A stretch of DNA of 64,000 bases from Ralstonia sp. UBA689 (lineage in GTDB: Bacteria > Pseudomonadota > Gammaproteobacteria > Burkholderiales > Burkholderiaceae). The position numbers and the translations under genes were made by a program. The DNA lies in NCBI RefSeq assembly GCF_002298975.1, contig NZ_DBMV01000010.1, positions 1 to 64,000 of the forward strand. Reading direction: 5' to 3'. Shown piece after piece: positions 53,710-61,381 of this stretch. The first letter of the stretch is position 1. Each line of letters opens with the position of its first letter. The notes below the pieces were generated by a model. That model was not told the origin of the DNA, searched no databases, and saw only the letters and a program-made list of their open reading frames with translations.

Positions 53710-56406
53710 TCATACGACCGGCGGCCTGAAGCGCAGCATGGTCCGGTCGATGTTCGAGCCCTCCAGGCTGGCGATGGTCGGGCTGGTTTCCTCGAAATCG
53801 ACGCCGTATAAATTGGCGTGGCGCAACAGCGTTCCGTCGAGCGTCGCTTTGCGCAGCGATCCGCTGAACAAATTGACGGCGGTGAGATCGGCACCGCTCA
53901 GATCGGCTTTCGAAAACTTCGCGCCTTTGGCAGAGGCGAGTCGGAACTGTGCATTGCCGGCTTGCACACTGCTGAGGTCTGCATTGTCGAGAATCGCGTG
54001 CTCCAGCACGGCGGCGCGCAGTTGTGCACCGCCCCAGCTCGCTCGCTCAAGCCGTGCACGCACAAACTGCGCGCCGTCAAAACAACTATCGGCGTGGGCC
54101 CGCGAGGCTGTCAGGTTGGCTTCGGCAAACACCGCGCTCTGCGCCCGGACACCTTGGAAATCCGCTCCTTCGCAGAGGGCAGCCGAGAAGTTGCTGCCGC
54201 CCAGCTGACTGCCACTGAAATTGGCCTGTGTCAGCACCGCACCGCTGAAATTCGCCCCGCTCAATGCGCAGCCGGTCAGTTGAGCGCCCTCGGCTCGGCA
54301 TAACGATGCATCCACGCCGGTCATTTCTGCCTGGTCGAACAGCGCACCGCCAACATCCGCTCCCGCCAGATTGGCTTGAGTGAAATCTCCCCTGGTAAAG
54401 TCGCCTTTGCCAAGTTGTGCGCCCCGCAGATCCGCCTGCACGAACCTGCTGGCGCCGCCGCTGCTTTGAACGAGCCGGGCGCGCTGCAGATTGGCCGCCC
54501 CGAAATCCGTTTCCTTGAGCAGCGCGTTCGAAAAATCAGCGCCATGCAGCCGGCAGCCGGCAAACGAAGTCCTCTCAAGTAGTGCGCCGGAGAAATCCGC
54601 GCCGCAAAGGTCCAGCCCCGATAGATCGATGCCCGACAAATCGCATCCGGCCAAACTGCGCCGCGCCGCGTGGTAGCCGATCACATCTTCGCGCGTGAGT
54701 GGCGCGGCTTCGGCCGTCTGCGGTGCATCAGCGTCTTGGGAAGAAATCGCTGCCATTGTCGGCACAGCGGCAGCAGCCGCAGGCGCTGCGCCGCCAGCAA
54801 GTTGGGCGAGCGCATCGGCATCAAGCGCAGGAAGAGGTGAACCGTGCGGGGGCAGCGCACCGGTAAGATGCGCGAGATTGGGCTGTGAGCATACCCAGGC
54901 ATGGACATCCGCCTCCGTCAAGCCGGCCTTCTTCAAGCTTGCCTGGGTTTCATCTTGAACCTGCTTGAGCAAGTCCGGTAGCGCCTGCGCACCAGCCGGA
55001 TCTGGCGGTGACTTGAGAAACGGCGCGAGGTCTGCATCGGTCAGGTTGTGCTTGCGCATCAGTTCGCGCGTTTGGCGGTTCAGGTCTTCCGCCATCTTTT
55101 CCACCTCCTCCAAGGTGGGCGCGGGGGTTTCCGGCGCGGGCTTCATGAACGGCGCGAGATCTGCGTCGCTCAGGTTGTGCTTGCGCATCAGTTCGCGTGT
55201 TTGCCGGTTCAGGTCCTCCGTCATGGCGTGCAGGGGGGCAAACTCGGCATCAACGGCAGCGGTGTCGGCAGCGGCCTCAATGGTGGCCGCTGCCTCGGGA
55301 ACCGTGGCAGCGGCTGCGGCTGCGGCTGCCGTAACCGCAGGCGCGACGGCGGGCGATACATCAACCGGCTCCGCCTCGGTGCCCGCCTTGATGCTGCTGA
55401 AGAACCGCTCGCGATAGTGTTCGAACGGCAGCGGCGGCTGATCGAGTGCCTCCCACTCGGCCATCACGTGCGATACATCGGCCGCGTCGGAATCGGTGAT
55501 CTCCACGACGGCCCGATACAGCACGATGCCCCGCTCCTGTTCTGGGAACAACCACACCGTGTCGGCCCGAGCCTGCACTTCGCGCAGTATGGCCTGCCCC
55601 GATACACCACCATATACGAAGCACCGCGCGCGCAAGCCTGGCAGGCGACCATGCAGCGCGGCGTGCTGCGGATGCATGTGATGAATGTCGAACACCTCGT
55701 TGCCGGCGAAGTAGCCTGCCAGCCATTGATCGCTGGGTGTGCTCATAAAGAAGGCCGGCTGCGTATCGTTCGGCAGGTGTGGCCAATCCTGCTTGAGCCA
55801 GCGCTCATCGCAAGTGCCCAGATACTGCTGGCGCTGCGGCGAACCGGAGTCGTATCCCCAGAATCCGGCTGGAGCCACGCGATCGCCACGGCTGAGCACG
55901 CGCTGCGACTCGAGTTCGACGTTGGGCAAGTGCCAAGTCGCACGTCCGCCCTCTTCGACCGCCGCGTAACCCTTGCCTGCGGGATTGTCCGCAAAGCCGT
56001 CGCCACCAAACGCCGCACCCGGTTCGATTGGCATGCGTGAGTACGGCACAGGCGCTGACGGCACGCCGAGCGCATCGAAATACCGGTCACCGCTGACCAC
56101 GAGCGACTTGGCAAGTGGACCGATCCGTATGCTGACACGCTGCTGTGCGACCTGTCCGCCCTGCGGTGCGTGCGCGGCACCGTAAACCTTGAACTCGCCA
56201 TTTGGCTTGGGGTAGCCCTCGTCGAGCACTGCGCCGCCCATGGCCTGTGCCGCCGCTTTCCACATGTCGGTCTCTGGCAGCAACTGCACCAGTTCACTGC
56301 GCGCGAATTCGAAATGCCCCATCATCGCGAGCGCCAATGAGTGGCGCCGGGCGATGCGGACAGTGCGATACAGCAGCGCGAGGTTGTCGGGCTTCAACAC
56401 TTTCAT
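53710..56406 (-). CDS. DUF2169-pentapeptide-repeat fusion (T6SS adaptor/effector-like)
   Basis: An 898-residue protein. Residues about 1-310 are a DUF2169 domain (VSGDRYFD, PYSRMPIEPGAAFGGDG, PPAFF-type core), found in T6SS loci as an effector adaptor. Residues about 350-580 are an Ala/Pro-rich linker with a tandem 43-residue duplication (EDLNRQTRELMRKHNL at about 394 and 437). Residues about 582-885 are long pentapeptide repeats (SLAGCDLSGIDLSGLDLCGADFSGALLE). It starts 4 bp before the vgrG end, so it is coupled to vgrG. It may load or carry cargo onto the VgrG/PAAR spike; that role is by family and context only. Confidence 0.82.
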   Translation of the reverse strand: MKVLKPDNLALLYRTVRIARRHSLALAMMGHFEFARSELVQLLPETDMWKAAAQAMGGAVLDEGYPKPNGEFKVYGAAHAPQGGQVAQQRVSIRIGPLAKSLVVSGDRYFDALGVPSAPVPYSRMPIEPGAAFGGDGFADNPAGKGYAAVEEGGRATWHLPNVELESQRVLSRGDRVAPAGFWGYDSGSPQRQQYLGTCDERWLKQDWPHLPNDTQPAFFMSTPSDQWLAGYFAGNEVFDIHHMHPQHAALHGRLPGLRARCFVYGGVSGQAILREVQARADTVWLFPEQERGIVLYRAVVEITDSDAADVSHVMAEWEALDQPPLPFEHYRERFFSSIKAGTEAEPVDVSPAVAPAVTAAAAAAAATVPEAAATIEAAADTAAVDAEFAPLHAMTEDLNRQTRELMRKHNLSDADLAPFMKPAPETPAPTLEEVEKMAEDLNRQTRELMRKHNLTDADLAPFLKSPPDPAGAQALPDLLKQVQDETQASLKKAGLTEADVHAWVCSQPNLAHLTGALPPHGSPLPALDADALAQLAGGAAPAAAAAVPTMAAISSQDADAPQTAEAAPLTREDVIGYHAARRSLAGCDLSGIDLSGLDLCGADFSGALLERTSFAGCRLHGADFSNALLKETDFGAANLQRARLVQSSGGASRFVQADLRGAQLGKGDFTRGDFTQANLAGADVGGALFDQAEMTGVDASLCRAEGAQLTGCALSGANFSGAVLTQANFSGSQLGGSNFSAALCEGADFQGVRAQSAVFAEANLTASRAHADSCFDGAQFVRARLERASWGGAQLRAAVLEHAILDNADLSSVQAGNAQFRLASAKGAKFSKADLSGADLTAVNLFSGSLRKATLDGTLLRHANLYGVDFEETSPTIASLEGSNIDRTMLRFRPPVV
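55022..55095 (-). repeat. Second copy of an in-frame duplicated segment
   Basis: 74 bp nearly identical to 55151-55224, offset by 129 bp (43 codons). Encodes EDLNRQTRELMRKHNLTDAD. Confidence 0.9.
55151..55224 (-). repeat. First copy of an in-frame duplicated segment
   Basis: 74 bp encoding EDLNRQTRELMRKHNLSDAD, partner of 55022-55095. Confidence 0.9.
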
Positions 56407-56410
56407 AGCA

Positions 56411-59134
56411 TCAGGCCAACTGAATCAGATTCGATCCCGACCCTATGCGAACCATATTCGAACTAGCCCCCACGCTAGTCAGATTCGCACCGTCTGCCAC
56501 ATCAACTTTAGCCGCATTTTTTCCTATTGAAACCTGAGCTGCGTCGTCGCCAACCTGAACCGTTTCCGCACCCAATTTGAAGAAACCTTTTAGATCAGCA
56601 CTAAAATCAATTGACTTAAAGTTAAAACTCGCATGACTCTCGAAACAAAGCTCCTCCATCGATTCAAACACCATCTTGTCTGCTGATGTGAACCTCATTT
56701 CGCCAATCGAATCAACAAAAAAATCTTTACCCGCATCCAGTAAGATATCCTGCCCACACTTCAGGGTTGCATCACCTTCCACTGACTCCAGATCCAAGTC
56801 CATTTTGGCCTTGATCTTCACTCCGGACTTGTCCAGTTCGATGGTGCTGTCGTAATAGGCCCTCTCGAGGTACCCCGCAAGAGAAGCAGCCAATGACTGA
56901 ACCAAAGAGTGAACAGTGACACTAATCGCCGCACCGCCCAAAGACTGTGAAACGGCAACCGTGCTGTTAGGGTTCCATTCGGTACCCGTATAGGGCTGCT
57001 TGATCTCAGTGAGACGGTGATTCTCCTCCGCATCTCGCCTTGCCTTCTCTTTTTCCTCCTCCGTTGCGTTGGGATTTTTCTTCACCCAATCCTCAACCGC
57101 TTTGTCTCCCGCTTTTTTCTTTCCCTCAGCACCACCGCCTAATACCTCCGCAAGCCCACCCGCAACTGCGCCATTGGCAGCCAAACTCGCAAGTACCGCA
57201 GATAACACGGCCCGATTCACGCGCTTCATCATGACGCTGGTCACCTTGCTCCGACCAGCTCGTATCTTCACGCTTTCAGCCTCGGTCTGACTGGCGTTCC
57301 GAATCGCAACTGATTTCTCATGTTCATCAAGCGTGATGCTCTGACCAATATTCCAAGCAACGTCAGCACTCGCTTTCAGGCTCGTATTCATGCCCAGCGC
57401 ATACTTATTGGAGGCGCCCGCATCTAGCTCGCTCGCAGAAGACAGCGATATGGAACTCTTGGCCCCGGCGGTCATGCTGTTGGAAACGCCCGCCGTTACA
57501 CTTTCTGAGCTGCCGGCAGTGGCCATGAGAATGCTGCCTCTGCCCTCCGCATCCGTTGAACCAATGCCAAGCGTGCTGTTGGCGGACGGCGAATGCAGGA
57601 ACACCACTTCCTTGCCGCGCGTATCGCTCATGTACAACTGATTGCCGCCGGCCGTCGCAATGCGGTTCTCCTGGGCGTTGGCCTGGCTGACGATGTTGCG
57701 GTTTTCCGAATTTGGCACCGCGCCCACGATCACCGGCCGGTCTGGGTCCCCGTCGGTAAAGGACAGCAGCACCTCGGCCCCCTTGAGGAGCGGGAAGTGC
57801 ATGCCATGGTCGCTGCCGGAGTACGGCGTGGCCATGCGCACCCGGGCCGAGCCCTTGTTGGCGCGCTTGTCGCTCAGGTCGAACGGCAGTTGCACCTTGT
57901 ACTGGCCATACTCGTCCAGCTCCGCATACTCGCCGCTGCCTTCGCTATCGATGGTGGCGTTCATCGTGCCGGCCACGCGCGGCTTGGGCGTCGTGCGCTC
58001 CGGGCGATACTGCATGGCCGCCGGAATCGCGCGGAAGCTGTTGCGATAGATCGTCTCCGCGCCTCCGCCGTGGCCACTGTAAGGGCTCTTGATGCCGCTG
58101 AGCAGCGCGCCCGCCTGCGAGCCTTGGTGGTGGACTTCGGTCACCAGGTAGCGCCCGTTGAAGTCTTCCCTGTAGTGATGCGACAGCTCCGCAAACCGGC
58201 CGCTGCGCAGCCCCACCGCAGTCCCCTCACCCGAGAACACCCGCCCAGTGCAGCCGATCTCTTCCGCGCGCAGTTTGGCATAGTGCTTGCCTTCTGGCTC
58301 GTCGCGGAAGTTCTCGCCGTACAGCATGACCTGGCCCAAGCCGGTTTCCGACACCACCGCGCTCGCCTTCAATTGCAGGGCGGCCTTGCGGTGGTTGTAG
58401 TCCTGCAGGATCACTTCCTTCGGCAGCGGCTTTTGCCGGCTGACGAAGTCCCTTACCGAACGGCCCGACACCCCGGTATCGAGTTCGTCGTCGGGGCGAT
58501 AGTCAACGGGGACCGCCTGCGCCTCGTGCATGGCACGGCTGTCCACCGCGACCAGCTTGTCTGCATGGCCGTCGTGGTCGAAGTAGTAGTAGATGCCTTC
58601 GTTTTCCAGCCAGCGCGAAACAAAGTCGAGGTGTGTCTCCTCGTACTGACAAACGAAGCTGCGCGGCCGATAACTACCGGTCAGCCGGAATTCATAGTCG
58701 GCGGGGCTGAGCTGCGCGCCCTTGAGCACCGATTCCAGCGTCGCGGTGATCGGCTGCTCATCCAGGTACACCTCCGAGATGCGGTACAGCGAAAGCCGCC
58801 ACAGCCGCGGCACGAGCACGGCCCGGTAAAACACGTAGCCATCTGCGCGGTGCAATTGTTCAAACTCGGCAAGCACCCCGTGATAAGGCGTCTTCATGTT
58901 GCCCTCGGGGCCGTGGATCACGAACGTTGCCGGATAGCGCAGCATGGCATCGAAATTGATCGACGCGTCGTCCGACACCAGTGTCAGCGTGAAGCGGAAC
59001 GGCTTGGATATCGCCTCGAACCCCTCCATCTCAACTACCGCGAACTGATATGGCTTGCCGTCGTCTGCCCTTGTGGCGGTTGATATGAATTCGAAACGCT
59101 TGTTGGCCAACAGCCGATCGGCTAATGCAACCAT
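56411..59134 (-). CDS. vgrG: VgrG spike protein with long low-GC C-terminal extension
   Basis: A 907-residue VgrG. The first 500 or so residues are the gp27/gp5-like core (PYHGVLAEFEQLHRADGYVFYRAVLVPRLW, ENEGIYYYFDHDG, MATPYSGSDHGMHFPLLKGAEVLLSFTDGDPDRPVIVGAVPN). The spike beta-helix then follows. From about residue 605 the base composition drops and an unusual extension begins: a hydrophobic stretch (AVLSAVLASLAANGAVAGGLAEVLGGG, about 640-665), a charged linker (NPNATEEEKEKARRDAEE), then repeated VGDDAAQVSIGKNAAKVDV-type strands to the end. The extension may be cargo or a docking surface. GAGGAG precedes the start. Confidence 0.88.
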   Translation of the reverse strand: MVALADRLLANKRFEFISTATRADDGKPYQFAVVEMEGFEAISKPFRFTLTLVSDDASINFDAMLRYPATFVIHGPEGNMKTPYHGVLAEFEQLHRADGYVFYRAVLVPRLWRLSLYRISEVYLDEQPITATLESVLKGAQLSPADYEFRLTGSYRPRSFVCQYEETHLDFVSRWLENEGIYYYFDHDGHADKLVAVDSRAMHEAQAVPVDYRPDDELDTGVSGRSVRDFVSRQKPLPKEVILQDYNHRKAALQLKASAVVSETGLGQVMLYGENFRDEPEGKHYAKLRAEEIGCTGRVFSGEGTAVGLRSGRFAELSHHYREDFNGRYLVTEVHHQGSQAGALLSGIKSPYSGHGGGAETIYRNSFRAIPAAMQYRPERTTPKPRVAGTMNATIDSEGSGEYAELDEYGQYKVQLPFDLSDKRANKGSARVRMATPYSGSDHGMHFPLLKGAEVLLSFTDGDPDRPVIVGAVPNSENRNIVSQANAQENRIATAGGNQLYMSDTRGKEVVFLHSPSANSTLGIGSTDAEGRGSILMATAGSSESVTAGVSNSMTAGAKSSISLSSASELDAGASNKYALGMNTSLKASADVAWNIGQSITLDEHEKSVAIRNASQTEAESVKIRAGRSKVTSVMMKRVNRAVLSAVLASLAANGAVAGGLAEVLGGGAEGKKKAGDKAVEDWVKKNPNATEEEKEKARRDAEENHRLTEIKQPYTGTEWNPNSTVAVSQSLGGAAISVTVHSLVQSLAASLAGYLERAYYDSTIELDKSGVKIKAKMDLDLESVEGDATLKCGQDILLDAGKDFFVDSIGEMRFTSADKMVFESMEELCFESHASFNFKSIDFSADLKGFFKLGAETVQVGDDAAQVSIGKNAAKVDVADGANLTSVGASSNMVRIGSGSNLIQLA

Positions 59135-59163
59135 CTTGACTCTCCTCTTGAACGCCGCAAGGC

Positions 59164-59559
59164 TCAGCTCATCACCATCACAACCGACTGGCTTGGCACC
59201 AGCACGGCTCCGACAGCGTTGCCCCCGTTATGCTTCGTGCTGTCGCTCAGGCGCACTGCGAAATTCCCTTCGAACTTGACCTTCTGGCTGCTCATGGTGA
59301 ACTCCACGGTGCCCATCACCGTGCCAGACGCCGTGCCGCCGTTTGCACCGGCTTCGTCGCCGTTGCTGATGGAAATCGTCGACGCCTTGGTCAGCGCCGG
59401 CATGCCGCACACCAGCACCTTGGTGGTCGCCGGATTGCCCATCATCGGCATGGCGATGTTCGGATAGGGCGTAGGTACCGGCGGGCCGGGCGGCGCCGGT
59501 GTCAGGCATACATCGGGCACACCCATGCATTGCCCAGCTTGTTTGGTGACCGCAAACAT
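59164..59559 (-). CDS. PAAR-like protein (DUF4150)
   Basis: A 131-residue protein with PAAR-like features: DVCLTPAPPGPPVPTPYPN near the N-terminus and GNPATTKVLVCGMPALTKAST. Such proteins cap the VgrG tip and sharpen it. It lacks any C-terminal toxin. The start MFAVTKQAG (59559) has GGGGAGCA upstream. It is 29 bp upstream of vgrG in the same operon. Confidence 0.82.
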   Translation of the reverse strand: MFAVTKQAGQCMGVPDVCLTPAPPGPPVPTPYPNIAMPMMGNPATTKVLVCGMPALTKASTISISNGDEAGANGGTASGTVMGTVEFTMSSQKVKFEGNFAVRLSDSTKHNGGNAVGAVLVPSQSVVMVMS

Positions 59560-59572
59560 CGTCTTGCTCCCC

Positions 59573-60247
59573 TTAACCCAGATCGATCGTTTTGCCATCG
59601 ACCTTGACTTGCCGCTCGGCCAGCAGAGCTGCATCCTGAGCTGACATATGCAAGCGTTCCTTCACTTGCAGGCGCATACGTCCTGCACGAGTCTCGTCCA
59701 CGTTTTCGGTCCAGCGAAAACTGTCACGCGCCTTCTGTACCAAGCGGCCAACCGTCGACGTCACGTGATGGGCGATCGTGCTCACCACGCCGAGCCGCGC
59801 ATGCGTTTCCTGGATCGACGCATGCAGCCGATGGAAGGCCAGATCGCCGCGCATACCCGACATTGCGACCGTCTGGGCCGCAAGATCCAGGCTGTCAGTC
59901 GCACTCAGCCCGATGCGTGCGGCCTCGACCTGCAGCGCGCCTGCCTCGCTATGCATTGCCACGCCTCCAGGCAGAGCCAACGTCGCGCGATTGGAATCGG
60001 CCCCCGCCAGCACAGCGAGGATGTAGGCGGGCCCGCACACGCCGCCTTCGCCACCGTGGCAGACCAGCACGGTATCGCCGCAGCCAGGCTCGATCAGGCA
60101 ACTGTCGGCACGCAGCGCGCGATCTACTGAAGCATCGGCAGTGCTCACAAAGAACCACTGGCCAGCGCGGCCTGTCACGAGCGCGTGAGCCACGCCGACT
60201 GGATGATCGTGCCCAGGGCGCGATATGGAAATCAGATTGCTTTGCAT
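59573..60247 (-). CDS. DUF3540-family T6SS accessory protein
   Basis: A 224-residue protein matching DUF3540 proteins found beside PAAR-like and DUF2169 genes. Residues about 25-110 are beta-rich (DTVLVCHGGEGGVCGPAYILAVL, ALPGGVAMHSEAGALQVEAARIGLSATDSLDLAAQT), a gp5-like repeat pattern. The C-terminal half is helical (QETHARLGVVSTIAHHVTSTVGRLVQKARDSFRW). Probable role is as a spike component or loader; no enzyme motif seen. It lies 13 bp upstream of the PAAR-like gene. Confidence 0.75.
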   Translation of the reverse strand: MQSNLISISRPGHDHPVGVAHALVTGRAGQWFFVSTADASVDRALRADSCLIEPGCGDTVLVCHGGEGGVCGPAYILAVLAGADSNRATLALPGGVAMHSEAGALQVEAARIGLSATDSLDLAAQTVAMSGMRGDLAFHRLHASIQETHARLGVVSTIAHHVTSTVGRLVQKARDSFRWTENVDETRAGRMRLQVKERLHMSAQDAALLAERQVKVDGKTIDLG

Positions 60248-60269
60248 GATCGGACTTCGTGCATGTGCG

Positions 60270-61271
60270 TCATTTCACAACGCTGGGGCGCCAGTGTTCG
60301 GCGCGCTCCAGCTCTCGGTCAGTTGGGCGGGCGCCAGTCAGGTTCGCACCATCCCAGCGTGTTTGGTCCTGTTGGAGCGCGTGGATGTTGGTGCCGCGCC
60401 AGTCCGAGTACGAGCAATCGGCGCCCGACACGTCGGCGTGCGACAAATCGCACTCGGTCAACCTCGTTCTTTTCAGCGACGCGTGCTGCCAGTTGGCGCC
60501 ACGCAGCACGGATTGACGCCAGCGCATGCCCTCAGCCTGGGCCCGGTTGAAATTCGCCTCGCTGGCGTCAGCCATCTCGAAGCTGGCACCGCTCAAGTCC
60601 GCTTGTTCGAGCTCAGCCCGAATCAGCGCCGTATACGTGCCATGTACGCCTGTCAGAATTGCGCCCTGCAACTGCGCACCGATCAGGCTGGTGCGATCGA
60701 GCATCGCCCCGCTGAAGTTCGCTTGCTGGAGCTGCGCTTCGTTCATGACGGTCATCGTGAGATCGCACTCGCGGAAGTCTTGTGCAGTCAGTACGCAGCC
60801 CTTCAAATACGCTGTCTGCAACGACGCTCCGACAAAGATCGCACTCCGCAGATCGGCGCCCATCGCCGTCCAGCGTGTCAGATTGGCGCGCGTGAAATCG
60901 GTACCGACGAAGCGGCATTCGTGCATGTCCGCACGCACGAGCAAAGCGCCGATAAACAACGCCTTTGCCAGATCGCAGTTGCTAAAAAATGCTTGCGAAA
61001 GATCTGCCTGCGTTGCGCTTACGTGACTCCACTCGACATGCCGGAACGCCGCCCTGCGGGCTGTTGCGCCTCGCAGACTGGCGTCCGTCAAATTGACGTT
61101 CTGAAAATCCGCATCCACGAGCCGCGCCCCGCTCAGATTCGCGCTCGACAGATTGACATCCCGGAAGCTGCACGCCGAGAGGTCGAGGCCAGACAGGTCC
61201 AGACCCGACAGGTCGACACCTGCAATCCGCCGGTCAGCCTGTAGCGCAGCCAATATTTGCTCCAGCGTCAC
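60270..61271 (-). CDS. Pentapeptide-repeat protein of the T6SS operon
   Basis: A 333-residue protein made almost wholly of pentapeptides (VDLSGLDLSGLDLSACSFRDVNLSSANLSGARL). This predicts a right-handed quadrilateral beta-helix of about 300 residues with no signal peptide. The start is GTG at 61271 (VTLEQILAAL), because AGAGGAGG sits four bases upstream at 61276-61283; upstream in-frame starts (61307, 61370) lack ribosome sites. It follows clpV and precedes DUF3540 in the operon. Function unknown; the DUF2169 fusion also ends in pentapeptides, so the two may share a role. Confidence 0.78.
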   Translation of the reverse strand: MTLEQILAALQADRRIAGVDLSGLDLSGLDLSACSFRDVNLSSANLSGARLVDADFQNVNLTDASLRGATARRAAFRHVEWSHVSATQADLSQAFFSNCDLAKALFIGALLVRADMHECRFVGTDFTRANLTRWTAMGADLRSAIFVGASLQTAYLKGCVLTAQDFRECDLTMTVMNEAQLQQANFSGAMLDRTSLIGAQLQGAILTGVHGTYTALIRAELEQADLSGASFEMADASEANFNRAQAEGMRWRQSVLRGANWQHASLKRTRLTECDLSHADVSGADCSYSDWRGTNIHALQQDQTRWDGANLTGARPTDRELERAEHWRPSVVK

Positions 61272-61275
61272 ACAA

Positions 61276-61283
61276 CCTCCTCT
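61276..61283 (-). promoter_or_regulatory. Ribosome binding site that fixes a GTG start
   Basis: On the minus strand the site reads AGAGGAGG, four bases before GTG at 61269-61271. It rules in the shorter pentapeptide protein over the longer frame to 61370. Confidence 0.7.
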
Positions 61284-61381
61284 GGTTGTCTGATGCTGCT
61301 GCTCCATCGCGTTGCGTGTGGCATCTCCGCTCCCCTTTTCCCCATCTACAACGGCGGTGGTCGCCCCCACCGCCGAAACAC

